Positions 8,138-16,066 of a stretch of DNA of 64,000 nucleotides are shown here, piece by piece. The position numbers and the translations under genes are program-made. Positions within the stretch are counted from its first letter, which is position 1. Each line of letters starts with the position of its first letter. The notes under the pieces are model-generated. The model saw only the letters and a list, made by a program, of their open reading frames with translations, was not told the DNA's origin and did not search any database. The stretch is taken from NCBI GenBank assembly GCA_964401335.1, contig CAYNYK010000001.1, positions 172,407-236,406 of the forward strand. Direction: 5' to 3'. Source of the DNA: JAAYCU01 sp964401335. Lineage in GTDB: Bacteria; Planctomycetota; Phycisphaerae; UBA1845; PWPN01.

Positions 8138-8929
8138 ATGCCTCAGCGTACAAGGAGAGACTATTCGCGTTGGCTGTGTGGCGTGATGTGGTTGTTCCTT
8201 ATGGTATTCGCAGGGATGGTCAATGCCGAGGGAATACTTACGACAACCACGGTAGTGCAGGTGCAAGCCACCTCCAATTCTATCACGAACAGCCTGATCT
8301 ATTTTATCCCCGCCGCGGAAACGAGCATCGAGGGAACGTATGAATGGGATTTGCCCGTTGATTCGGTGAATATTTTATCGCCCAACGGCCAGGTTGTGTT
8401 GGGTACGGTGCATGACCTGCATCTCAGTTTCAACGCGGATCCCGCCGTCACGCTCAATTTCAACGTGACCGCCGGTGCCTCCAGCACGGAGTTCGTGATT
8501 TCGACGGCCACTCTCGCTTTCGCTCCCATTCTTAACCCGGAAGCGTACACCCACGCCGTGGTCGAGGTTTACGATACCAACAACAGTTCATCGGTACGCT
8601 TCACCGGTTTACGTCCCGACGGGAGCGGGTATGAGGCCAAGTATAACAATACAATCGTATGGGCCGGGCTGATGGCTTCCCTGTTCGCTTCCGGAGGTCC
8701 GGGGGTTTCCACCGGCTCGGAAGAAGGCCGTCCCAATCCTCCGCCGAACATGACCCGTGAGGTGATCAACGATTCGGTCAGCAATATTTTATCGACATGG
8801 CACTTTCGCCTGACATCCGGTGATACCGCCATAGGCTGGAGTACATTTGATATCACTCCTGAACCGGTGACGCTTTCCCTGCTGGCGTTGGGCGGGATTT
8901 TTGTCATGCGTCGCCGACGAGCAGGGTAG
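8138..8929 (+). CDS. PEP-CTERM sorting domain protein, paralogue 3 (divergent)
   Basis: 263 residues from an ATG at 8138, with AAAAGGAGGG upstream. It has the same plan as the two preceding genes: a signal peptide (WLFLMVFAGMVNA), a beta-rich domain sharing FNADPAVTLNF and IEGTYEWDLP with them, a YEAKYNN segment matching YEARYNN, a linker, and the tail TPEPVTLSLLALGGIFVMRRRRAG. It is an older duplicate, similar mainly in these islands. Each of the three genes has its own strong ribosome site and a spacer of 200-500 bp, so they may be separately transcribed. No catalytic motif is visible; a structural matrix or surface role is likely. Confidence 0.85.
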   Translation: MPQRTRRDYSRWLCGVMWLFLMVFAGMVNAEGILTTTTVVQVQATSNSITNSLIYFIPAAETSIEGTYEWDLPVDSVNILSPNGQVVLGTVHDLHLSFNADPAVTLNFNVTAGASSTEFVISTATLAFAPILNPEAYTHAVVEVYDTNNSSSVRFTGLRPDGSGYEAKYNNTIVWAGLMASLFASGGPGVSTGSEEGRPNPPPNMTREVINDSVSNILSTWHFRLTSGDTAIGWSTFDITPEPVTLSLLALGGIFVMRRRRAG

Positions 8930-9155
8930 CTCTCTTATCGATATCCACGCGATCCCTATCCATGTCAATCAACACTTGGTAAGTCTGCGCGCGTAGCAGG
9001 GTTTTTAGCTTGACGCGTGATTCTTGGGAGGCATACCAACGAAACCGGCGGCATATCGAGACGAACAGTTGTGTGAAGATAGCTTCGTCTCTGAGCAGGA
9101 TCGCCGGAGGACGATCCTAAAATATCCGACAGGGTTATAGGCGAATCGCAGGAAT

Positions 9156-9283
9156 AAAAAAGAAGCAGGTCGCACAATGAGGTTAGGCGCTCCGGAAAAC
9201 CGGATTGATCGCTCATGGCGAGCCCTGACGCCCCGGGACGAAGACCTCTCAACCGGTATTTGGGCCCGTGCTGGCCTGCTTCT
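9156..9283 (-). ncRNA. Candidate stand-alone structured RNA, about 128 nt
   Basis: The two ends pair in an 11-bp helix (AGAAGCAGGTC at 9161-9171 with GGCCTGCTTCT at 9273-9283, one G-U pair). Inside are nested helices GCAC/GTGC (9173-9176 with 9268-9271), GAGGT/ACCTC (9179-9183 with 9244-9248) and GGCG/CGCC (9186-9189 with 9229-9232). These enclose two hairpins, TCCGG-AAAA-CCGGA (9191-9204) and GCTC-ATGGC-GAGC (9211-9223). On the minus strand a perfect extended -10 (TGGTATAAT) sits 7 nt before the closing helix, and six U follow it. I compared it by eye with 4.5S, 5S, 6S, tmRNA and RNase P consensus features and found no match. The family is unknown. Confidence 0.5.
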
Positions 9284-9289
9284 ACTCTC

Positions 9290-9298
9290 ATTATACCA
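9290..9298 (-). promoter_or_regulatory. Extended -10 promoter TGGTATAAT
   Basis: Read on the minus strand, TATAAT (9295 down to 9290) is preceded by TGG, making a consensus extended -10. The expected start point, about 7 nt downstream, falls at 9283, where the closing helix of the candidate RNA begins. No good -35 hexamer is present, which is tolerated with an extended -10. Confidence 0.5.
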
Positions 9299-9407
9299 CA
9301 AAAATACCGTTGATGGGTAATCGTTCAAAAAAAATAATCATGGGGGTGGATATGGCGAGTAAACTCACCGGTTTCCGGCAAGTAGGGGAGTTGTTAATAT
9401 TAGCCGC

Positions 9408-10391
9408 ATGGCTCGACGACAATCGGACATACTGGACCGGCTGGTTTATCTGGCCGTCCGCGTGGTCGCGACGATCATGCAGATGTTCCCGATCAACCTC
9501 AATCTGCGGACGGCGCGGCTGCTGGCGTTGATCTGGTATCGGCTGATGCCCCGGCACCATCGGCGGGCTTGCGAGCATCTGCGCCTGGCTTATGGAGAGC
9601 AACTCAGCGACGAACAGGTTCACCGACTGGCCCTCAAGTCCATGCAGCAGCTTACCATGCTGGTGGTGGAGATGTTTTTCACGCCCCGGCTGATCAACCT
9701 CTGGACCTGGTCGCGGTACGTGGAATTGAAAAAAATCGAGCCGGCGTTGGAGATTCTGTTGAGCCGCCGGGGCGCGATCATGGTGACCGGGCATTATGGC
9801 AGTTGGGAGCTGCTGGGCTTCACCCTGGCCACGTTGGGCTTCCCGCTGACGGCGGTGATGCGCCCGCTGGATAATGCCTATCTTAACCGCTGGCTGATGG
9901 ATGTGCGGGCCAAGCGCGGGTTGGAACTGCTTTACAAAAAGGGGGCCGCGCGGTCGGCAGGAGACATTCTCCGTAACGGTGGTTTGTTGTGTTTTATCGC
10001 CGACCAGAACGCCGGACGCAAGGGCGAATTTGTCGATTTCTTCGGAGTCAAGGCCTCGACTTACAAGTCGATTGCCTTGTTGGCCATGGAGTATCGGGTG
10101 CCGATTATTGCCGGTTATGCCCGCCGCAAGAGCGACCGTTTTGAATATGAACTCGGCTGCAATCGCATTATCGAGCCGGAGGAATGGGCCGATCGGCCTG
10201 ACCCGTTGCATTGGATCACCCAGGAATACACGGCGGCCATCGAGGCTTTCGTTCGCGAGGCGCCGGAGCAGTACCTGTGGATCCATCGGCGTTGGAAATC
10301 GCGCCCGCGCGACGAACGCCAACCACTAACCGACGAGCCCGAACCAAGCAATGGTACCTTGACCGTCGAGGAGGAAATCTCTGCTGGTTGA
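9408..10391 (+). CDS. LpxL/HtrB-like lipid A acyltransferase
   Basis: 327 residues with the lysophospholipid-acyltransferase fold of the LpxL/LpxM family. The key catalytic motif HX4E appears as HYGSWE in VTGHYGSWELLGF. A second block, AVMRPLDNAYLNRWL, and the FIADQNAG segment followed by FFGVKASTYKS also match the family. The N-terminal hydrophobic segment (LVYLAVRVVATIMQMF) fits peripheral or single-pass inner-membrane attachment. It would add a secondary acyl chain to a lipid A precursor, supporting an LPS-containing outer membrane. The chain length used cannot be read. The ribosome site is weak. Thioredoxin follows 100 bp later on the same strand. Confidence 0.85.
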   Translation: MARRQSDILDRLVYLAVRVVATIMQMFPINLNLRTARLLALIWYRLMPRHHRRACEHLRLAYGEQLSDEQVHRLALKSMQQLTMLVVEMFFTPRLINLWTWSRYVELKKIEPALEILLSRRGAIMVTGHYGSWELLGFTLATLGFPLTAVMRPLDNAYLNRWLMDVRAKRGLELLYKKGAARSAGDILRNGGLLCFIADQNAGRKGEFVDFFGVKASTYKSIALLAMEYRVPIIAGYARRKSDRFEYELGCNRIIEPEEWADRPDPLHWITQEYTAAIEAFVREAPEQYLWIHRRWKSRPRDERQPLTDEPEPSNGTLTVEEEISAG

Positions 10392-10491
10392 CTTGCTATA
10401 ACGACAGACCTAAAATCCCCCGTTGTTGGCGCGACGGGTGGAAAAGAGGCCGCCCGTAAAAGTGGAAGTCCATATAGGAAGGAGATGAACA

Positions 10492-10821
10492 ATGGCCGGC
10501 CCGCACACGAAAGAATTTACCGATGCTAATTTCGAGAGTGAGGTTTTGAACGCTTCCGAGCCGGTACTCGTGGATTTCTGGGCGGAGTGGTGCATGCCCT
10601 GCAAGGCTCTGGCTCCGACCATTGACGAATTGGCTACGGAATACGCCGGCAAGGCCAAGATTGGCAAGTTGGATACGGATAAAAATCAATCGCTGGCCGC
10701 CAAATTCGGAATCAGCGCGATCCCGACGGTCATTCTGTTCAAGGACGGTGAGATCAAGGAAAAATTCGTCGGTCTGCGCAGCAAGAAGGATTTCATGGCG
10801 TCGATAGACGCCTTGCTCTAA
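10492..10821 (+). CDS. trxA: Thioredoxin with CMPC active site
   Basis: 109 residues, the normal size for a thioredoxin. It starts at an ATG at 10492 after a strong AAGGAGATG-like ribosome site. The active site is WAEWCMPCKALAP (Cys34 and Cys37), so Met replaces the usual Gly of CGPC. The structural cis-proline is in SAIPTVILF. The protein reduces disulfides using electrons from thioredoxin reductase, encoded at 25449 in this window. The gene is probably monocistronic: a strong terminator follows at 10851-10879. The CGPC to CMPC change may shift redox potential, but it may also be lineage-normal. Confidence 0.92.
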   Translation: MAGPHTKEFTDANFESEVLNASEPVLVDFWAEWCMPCKALAPTIDELATEYAGKAKIGKLDTDKNQSLAAKFGISAIPTVILFKDGEIKEKFVGLRSKKDFMASIDALL

Positions 10822-10850
10822 AATAATGCGAACCGAGAAACAAATATGGA

Positions 10851-10879
10851 AAAGACCGGCGCGAGAGCCGGTCTTTTTT
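10851..10879 (+). terminator. Intrinsic terminator of trxA
   Basis: A perfect 10-bp stem (AAAGACCGGC at 10851-10860 with GCCGGTCTTT at 10867-10876), a 6-nt loop and a run of T downstream. It separates thioredoxin from the hyp operon. Confidence 0.9.
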
Positions 10880-10947
10880 ATTGACTGTTCGGTTGACGAC
10901 CATCCGATCGGAGCCGGGTTTATCCTCTTGGATACCGTCTTGAGGTA

Positions 10948-13269
10948 ATGAGTTTGGACACGGTGTTGCAAAGCGAGGGATCGATTGGGCGGTGGCGGCT
11001 GCACGTCGGTGGACGGGTGCAGGGGGTCGGATTCCGCCCTTTCGTGTTTCGCCTGGCCGGCGAGTTGAGGCTGTGCGGATTCGTGGGCAATGATTCTCGC
11101 GGGGTGTTTATCGAAATCGAGGGAACGACATCGCGGCGGGATGCCTTTATCACCCGCCTGCAACATGACCTTCCTCCGCTGGCCCGGGTGACGGACATCC
11201 AGATCGAACCGTTGCCGGTGAAAGGCGAGACGACCTTTGGTATTCAAACCAGCCGGAGTGGCGAGAAGCAGGAGGCGGAGATTTCACCCGACGTGGCCAC
11301 CTGCGACGCCTGCCTGGCCGAGTTGTTTGATCCTGCTGATCGCCGTTATCGTTACCCGTTCATCAACTGTACGAATTGCGGTCCGCGCTATTCGATTATA
11401 CGGGGGGTGCCCTATGATCGGCCAAACACCACGATGGCAGTGTTCAAGATGTGTGCGGTCTGTCAGGCGGAATATGACCATCCGGCCGACCGACGTTTCC
11501 ACGCTCAGCCGAATGCCTGTCCGCTTTGCGGGCCGCGCGTGTGGCTGACGGATGGGCAAGGCCGCGAGTTGTCCGGCGATCCGATCCGAATGGCGGCCGC
11601 AAGTTTGCGAGACGGAAAAATCATCGCGATAAAGGGAATCGGGGGTTTTCACCTTGCGTGTCGGGCGGATGATGACGGGGCGGTGAAGCGGCTTCGTTTG
11701 CGCAAGGGGCGAGAAGCCAAACCTTTGGCCGTGATGGTCGCCTCATTGGAATCAGCTCGGCGACTGGCGGACATTGATGAGCCGATCGCCGCCCTGTTGA
11801 CCAGCCCGGCCCGGCCGATTGTGCTGGCCCCCAAGAAAAAGGATGCACCGGTCAGCAGATATGTCGCCCCCGGCGTCGATTGTTATGGAATTATTTTGCC
11901 GTATGCTCCGTTGCATCATCTGTTATTTGCCGAAGGAGCGGGACCGTTGGTGATGACTTCCGGCAACCCGACGGAGGAACCGTTATGTTGTGATAATGAC
12001 GAAGCGATACAGCGTCTGGCCGTGATCGCCGATGAGTTTTTATTGCATGATCGGGCGATCGAGCGGCGGGTGGACGACAGCGTGGTGGCGGCCGGGCCGA
12101 TGGGGTTGATGCCTATTCGTCGGGCCCGAGGTTACGCGCCCGAGCCGATCCGGCTCGATATCGCGGTACCGCAACCGGTGCTGGCCGTCGGGGCGGAATT
12201 GAAATCGACGATATGTCTACTGAAAGGGTCGCAGGCCGTACTCAGCGAACACCTGGGCGAGTTGGCCAATGCCCGGACCTATCGGCATTTCGTGCAAACG
12301 ATAGAGCAATTCAAGAAATTGCTTCGGGCTGAACCCGCCGTCGTGGCCTGCGATCGGCATCCCGAATACGCGGCCACCCGTTATGCCCGTGGGTTGGGTC
12401 TGCCGATGGTCGAGGTGCAGCATCATCATGCCCATATCGTTTCGTGCATGGCCGAGAACTGCATGGACGGGACGGTGGTGGGTATTTGCTGCGATGGCAC
12501 CGGTTACGGGCTGGATGGAGCTATCTGGGGCGGTGAAATCCTGACGGCGGATCGGGTGGAATTTCGCCGGGCGGCCCATCTGGATTATTTCCCACTATTT
12601 GGAGGTGATGCCGCGGCCCGGGAGACATGGCGGCCGGCGGCGGGGCTGTTGTATCAGGCTTATGGCGCGGATTGGCGTGATCGTGCCGCACTTATGCTAC
12701 AGGAAATCGATGAGCAGGCCCTGTCCGTATTCGAACAACGGATGCGGGCCGGTGCCCGACTCCCGCGAACGTCGAGTCTGGGGCGGTTGTTCGATGCAGT
12801 GGCATTTTTACTGGGGTTATGCCGGTATAATCGCTTCGAGGCGGAGGCGGCCATGATGCTCGAGGCGGTCGCCCGTGAGTATCCCATTGTGACGCCGTTC
12901 CCCTATAATAGAATCGATCCTGGTTCGGACGAGGGCCCCGTACGGCTGGATGTTTGCCCTATGATCGAGGCCATCGTCGAAGCGGCAGGGCAGGGACGGC
13001 CTGCAGGCGAGGTGGCCAGGGGCTTTCATGAAACCGTGGCGGTGATGCTGGCCGATGCCGCCATCCGGGAGGCCCGCCAGGCGGGACCAGGCCGCGTAGT
13101 GCTTTCGGGGGGGTGTTTCGCCAACCGATTGCTCTTGGAACGGATGGGTGTGTTATTGAATGAGGCAGGCCTGGAAGTGTATGCCCATCAGCAGGTGCCG
13201 ACCGGTGATGGAGGGGTTGCCTTGGGGCAGGCGGTGGTGGCGGCCGAACGATTGCGGAGGAACGGCTGA
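10948..13269 (+). CDS. hypF: Carbamoyltransferase HypF, [NiFe]-hydrogenase maturation
   Basis: 773 residues, full length for HypF. The order is: an acylphosphatase-like domain with GGRVQGVGFRPF (residues 21-32); two zinc-finger repeats with cysteine pairs at 119/122, 141/144, 169/172 and 191/194; a YrdC-like domain with KGREAKPLAVM and MTSGNPTEEPLC; and a Kae1-like domain with VEVQHHHAHI and VLSGGCFANRLL. HypF makes thiocarboxamide from carbamoyl phosphate on the HypE C-terminal cysteine, the source of the cyanide ligands. It is the first gene of the hyp operon; its stop overlaps the hypC start by one base. All catalytic signatures are present. Confidence 0.96.
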   Translation: MSLDTVLQSEGSIGRWRLHVGGRVQGVGFRPFVFRLAGELRLCGFVGNDSRGVFIEIEGTTSRRDAFITRLQHDLPPLARVTDIQIEPLPVKGETTFGIQTSRSGEKQEAEISPDVATCDACLAELFDPADRRYRYPFINCTNCGPRYSIIRGVPYDRPNTTMAVFKMCAVCQAEYDHPADRRFHAQPNACPLCGPRVWLTDGQGRELSGDPIRMAAASLRDGKIIAIKGIGGFHLACRADDDGAVKRLRLRKGREAKPLAVMVASLESARRLADIDEPIAALLTSPARPIVLAPKKKDAPVSRYVAPGVDCYGIILPYAPLHHLLFAEGAGPLVMTSGNPTEEPLCCDNDEAIQRLAVIADEFLLHDRAIERRVDDSVVAAGPMGLMPIRRARGYAPEPIRLDIAVPQPVLAVGAELKSTICLLKGSQAVLSEHLGELANARTYRHFVQTIEQFKKLLRAEPAVVACDRHPEYAATRYARGLGLPMVEVQHHHAHIVSCMAENCMDGTVVGICCDGTGYGLDGAIWGGEILTADRVEFRRAAHLDYFPLFGGDAAARETWRPAAGLLYQAYGADWRDRAALMLQEIDEQALSVFEQRMRAGARLPRTSSLGRLFDAVAFLLGLCRYNRFEAEAAMMLEAVAREYPIVTPFPYNRIDPGSDEGPVRLDVCPMIEAIVEAAGQGRPAGEVARGFHETVAVMLADAAIREARQAGPGRVVLSGGCFANRLLLERMGVLLNEAGLEVYAHQQVPTGDGGVALGQAVVAAERLRRNG

Positions 13270-13538
13270 TGTGTCTGGCGGTACCGGGAAAAATTTTGGA
13301 AATCAAGCAACCCGATGACGGGCCTGACGTAGGCACCACGGGCACCGTCGATTTTCAGGGCAGTCGGATGGAAGTGGGGTTGGCCTTCACCCCCGAGGCG
13401 CGGGTGGGCGATTGGGTGTTGGTCCATGCCGGTTTTGCCCTGAACGTATTGGATGAGGCCGAGGCCCTGGAGACCTGGAAATATCTGCAAATGGCTGATG
13501 TCGTGCCTGCCGGTCAACCGTTGAACGAATCGATTTGA
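13269..13538 (+). CDS. hypC: Hydrogenase assembly chaperone HypC
   Basis: 89 residues beginning MCLAVPGKILEI. Cys2, conserved in the family, becomes N-terminal when Met is removed and binds the Fe(CN)2CO unit together with HypD. The body is the small beta-barrel of HypC/HybG (VDFQGSRMEVGLAF, VGDWVLVHAGFAL). The ATG overlaps the last base of the hypF stop (A of TGATG), and its own TGA overlaps the hypD ATG, so translation is coupled. Only one HypC-type chaperone is present in the window. Confidence 0.95.
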   Translation: MCLAVPGKILEIKQPDDGPDVGTTGTVDFQGSRMEVGLAFTPEARVGDWVLVHAGFALNVLDEAEALETWKYLQMADVVPAGQPLNESI

Positions 13539-14647
13539 TGAGCAAAACAACTCCACGACAACTGGTTGAGCAGATCACTGACGCCGTTTCCCGGGCGGAT
13601 CGGCCGATCCGTCTGATGGAAGTATGCGGTACGCACACGGTGGCATTGTTCCGCAGCGGGGTCAAGTCATTGCTGCCGAAAGAGCTCCGGCTGATCAGCG
13701 GGCCGGGGTGTCCGGTATGCGTAACCTCTCAAGGTTATATCGATGTGGCCTGCGAGCTGGCCGGCCGTGAGCAAGTGACCATTTGTACGTATGGGGATAT
13801 GGTGCGGGTTCCGGGCCGAGTGGGGAGCCTGGAGCATCGACGCGCGCAGGGCGCGGACATATTGGTGGTCTATTCGGCCCGTGACGCGGTCAGCTATGCG
13901 GCCGCTCATCCGGATCGGAAGGTGGTTTTCCTGGCGGTGGGTTTTGAGACCACCGCGCCGGTGACCGCGGCGGCAGTGCTGGAAGCCAAGGCCAAAAGAC
14001 TCAATAATTTTTTCATACTCAGCGGGCACAAGCTGGTCATTCCGGCCATGCAGGCGTTGCTGGCCGCCGGCGATGTGCCGATCGACGGTTTTCTATGCCC
14101 CGGCCACGTCAGCGTGGTGATTGGGGCCAACGCCTACGCACCGATCGTGGAGCAATATGGCAAACCCTGTGTGGTGGCCGGTTTTGAGCCGGAGCAAATG
14201 CTCAAAGGTGTCTTGCATTTGGTCGGGCAGATTGGCAAGGGCGAATGCCGATTGGAAAATGTGTATTCGGCGGCGGTGACGGAAGAAGGTAACACGGCTG
14301 CCCGCCGTTGCATGGAGCAGGTGTTTGTACCGGCCGACTCGATCTGGCGGGCGATGGGGACGATCCCCACCAGTGGGCTGGAATTACGCGAGGCGTATCG
14401 ATCTTTCGATGCCTTGGCTCATTTCGAGCTGTCCATCGGTCCTGATTATGATCCGCCCGGTTGCCGGTGCGGCGAAGTCATCCAGGGCAAGGTCGAACCG
14501 GACCAGTGTAACCTGTTTGCCCGGCAATGTACGCCGGCGGCTCCGGTGGGGCCGTGCATGGTCAGCAGTGAAGGAACGTGCGCGGCCTGGTATAAATATG
14601 GACGCATTCAAATAAAACATCCCAATGTCCAAGCGAGGTCTTCTTGA
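13538..14647 (+). CDS. hypD: Hydrogenase maturation protein HypD (Fe-S scaffold)
   Basis: 369 residues from the ATG at 13538, whose A is the last base of the hypC stop; a TTG one codon earlier is less likely. Family signatures: MEVCGTHTVALFRSG (Cys30), SGPGCPVCVTSQGYID (Cys58 and Cys61) and GFETTAP. The C-terminal cysteine-rich part, from DPPGCRCGEVIQG to SSEGTCAAWY, binds the [4Fe-4S] cluster. HypD is the scaffold on which Fe(CN)2CO is assembled with HypC and HypE. The stop overlaps the hypE start. Confidence 0.96.
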   Translation: MSKTTPRQLVEQITDAVSRADRPIRLMEVCGTHTVALFRSGVKSLLPKELRLISGPGCPVCVTSQGYIDVACELAGREQVTICTYGDMVRVPGRVGSLEHRRAQGADILVVYSARDAVSYAAAHPDRKVVFLAVGFETTAPVTAAAVLEAKAKRLNNFFILSGHKLVIPAMQALLAAGDVPIDGFLCPGHVSVVIGANAYAPIVEQYGKPCVVAGFEPEQMLKGVLHLVGQIGKGECRLENVYSAAVTEEGNTAARRCMEQVFVPADSIWRAMGTIPTSGLELREAYRSFDALAHFELSIGPDYDPPGCRCGEVIQGKVEPDQCNLFARQCTPAAPVGPCMVSSEGTCAAWYKYGRIQIKHPNVQARSS

Positions 14648-15675
14648 GTTTTGATATTCCCAGTCCGGATCAGGAGCACATTGTGCTGGCTCACGGCGGC
14701 GGGGGCGAGTTGACCGCCCGCTTGATTGCCGAACACTTTTTGCCTCGATTGCGAAATCAATGGCTCGAACCGCTGGGCGACAGCGCGGTGTTACCCTGGG
14801 CGGGCGGAAAGCTTGCGTTCACGACAGATAGCCACGTGGTGCAGCCGTTGGAGTTTCCCGGCGGAGATATCGGCCGTCTGGCGGTTTGCGGTACGGTCAA
14901 CGATCTGGCCGTCGCCGGAGCGGTGCCTCTGGCCTTGAGCCTGGCGGTGATTATGGAAGAGGGTTTACCGCTGAAGGTCCTGGATCGGATCATCGACTCG
15001 ATCGCGACGGCGGCGGCCGAGGCGAATGTTTCGATAGCCACTGGTGATACGAAAGTGGTTGAGCGCGGTCGCGGGGACGGGTTGATTATTAATACCGCGG
15101 GTGTCGGCTGCCTTCGTGAATCTCTTTCGCTGGACAAGCGGCGCATCGTACCCGGTGACGTGGTGGTCCTGACCGGGTTGATCGCCGAGCACGGCCTGGC
15201 GGTCATGTCGGCTCGTGAGGGATTGGCTTTTCAAACCACTCTACGCAGCGACGTAGCCCCGTTAAATGATTTAATCGAGCAAATGGTGGCCGGCGGCGCG
15301 GATATAAAATTTATGCGCGATCCGACCCGTGGTGGATTGGCCGGCCTGCTGGCCGACTTGTGTGACGATATTCGCTTGAGCATCGAGATCGAGGAGGCGG
15401 CCATTCCGATATCGCGCACGGCCAGGCATACGGCCGAGTTGCTCGGACTGGATCCGATCACGGTGGCCAATGAGGGTAAATGCATGGCGGTGGTGGCCGC
15501 GGAGGACGCGAAGAAGTTATTAGAAGCCTGCCGGGCGCATTCGCTTGGCCGTCACGCCGCGATCATCGGGCGGGTAACGGATGCGGCCCCGCCGATCGTG
15601 GAGATGATTACCGCTTCGGGCGGGCGGCGGGTGGTTCAGCGGCCTTACGGCGAGGAACTGCCGCGGATTTGTTAA
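14644..15675 (+). CDS. hypE: Hydrogenase maturation protein HypE
   Basis: 343 residues. The start is taken as TTG at 14644, giving a TTGA overlap with the hypD stop and the expected N-terminus leading to LAHGGGGELTARLI. HypE belongs to the PurM/AIR synthase-like ATP-binding family and dehydrates thiocarboxamide to thiocyanate. The sequence shows the glycine-rich loop, DPTRGGLAGLLADL and, decisively, the C-terminal PRIC, whose last cysteine receives the carbamoyl group from HypF. The intact tail argues that the pathway works. A short 25-nt spacer leads to hypA. Confidence 0.95.
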   Translation: MSFDIPSPDQEHIVLAHGGGGELTARLIAEHFLPRLRNQWLEPLGDSAVLPWAGGKLAFTTDSHVVQPLEFPGGDIGRLAVCGTVNDLAVAGAVPLALSLAVIMEEGLPLKVLDRIIDSIATAAAEANVSIATGDTKVVERGRGDGLIINTAGVGCLRESLSLDKRRIVPGDVVVLTGLIAEHGLAVMSAREGLAFQTTLRSDVAPLNDLIEQMVAGGADIKFMRDPTRGGLAGLLADLCDDIRLSIEIEEAAIPISRTARHTAELLGLDPITVANEGKCMAVVAAEDAKKLLEACRAHSLGRHAAIIGRVTDAAPPIVEMITASGGRRVVQRPYGEELPRIC

Positions 15676-15700
15676 CGGTCTGTCGGTGAAAGTGTTTGTT

Positions 15701-16066
15701 ATGCACGAGATGTCCATCGCCATTGAGCTTGTCCGGCAGGTGGAACGGATTGCCCGTGAGCATCAGGCTACGCGGGTGGACGAGATCGAGGTGGAGGTTG
15801 GCGTCATGCAGCAGGTGGTGCATGAGGCCTTGCATCTGGCATTCGAGGCCGCGGTGGAGCGGACCTGGTTGCAAGGCGCGAAATTAAAAATTACCGAGGA
15901 GTCGATCACGGCCGTCTGTGACGCTTGCCAGAATACCTTTACGCCGCGGATCGATTGTTTTATATGCCCGCATTGTGGGCAGGCCAACGCCCGGATTACC
16001 GCCGGCGATCGGATATTGCTTAAAACCGTGATATGTCAGACCCCCGAGGAGGCGGCCGAGTCATGA
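15701..16066 (+). CDS. hypA: Nickel metallochaperone HypA
   Basis: 121 residues. The ATG at 15701 is chosen over a GTG at 15686 because it gives the invariant N-terminus MHEMSIA, in which His2 binds nickel. The zinc site is visible as CDAC-14 residues-CPHC near the C-terminus (AVCDACQNTF and FICPHCGQA). HypA delivers nickel to the hydrogenase large subunit with HypB. The last codons overlap the hypB start as ATGA. It is slightly longer at the C-terminus than E. coli HypA. Confidence 0.94.
   Translation: MHEMSIAIELVRQVERIAREHQATRVDEIEVEVGVMQQVVHEALHLAFEAAVERTWLQGAKLKITEESITAVCDACQNTFTPRIDCFICPHCGQANARITAGDRILLKTVICQTPEEAAES

Larger units (their letters stand above)
8930..9407. other. Intergenic region containing several RNA-like hairpins
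   Basis: No protein gene is convincing here. Besides the branched structure at 9156-9283 there are two hairpins: GAGACGAA/TTCGTCTC (arms 9058-9065 and 9084-9091) and AGGATCG/CGATCCT (arms 9097-9103 and 9112-9118, 8-nt loop). The LpxL-like gene that follows has no obvious promoter in the last 100 bp. Confidence 0.5.

Noticed and set aside
9161..9283. 5S or 4.5S (SRP) RNA as identity of the structured RNA
   Set aside because: The size fits, but the 5S CCGAAC loop and the SRP GGAAGGAAGCAG core are absent, and the branching order differs from 5S.
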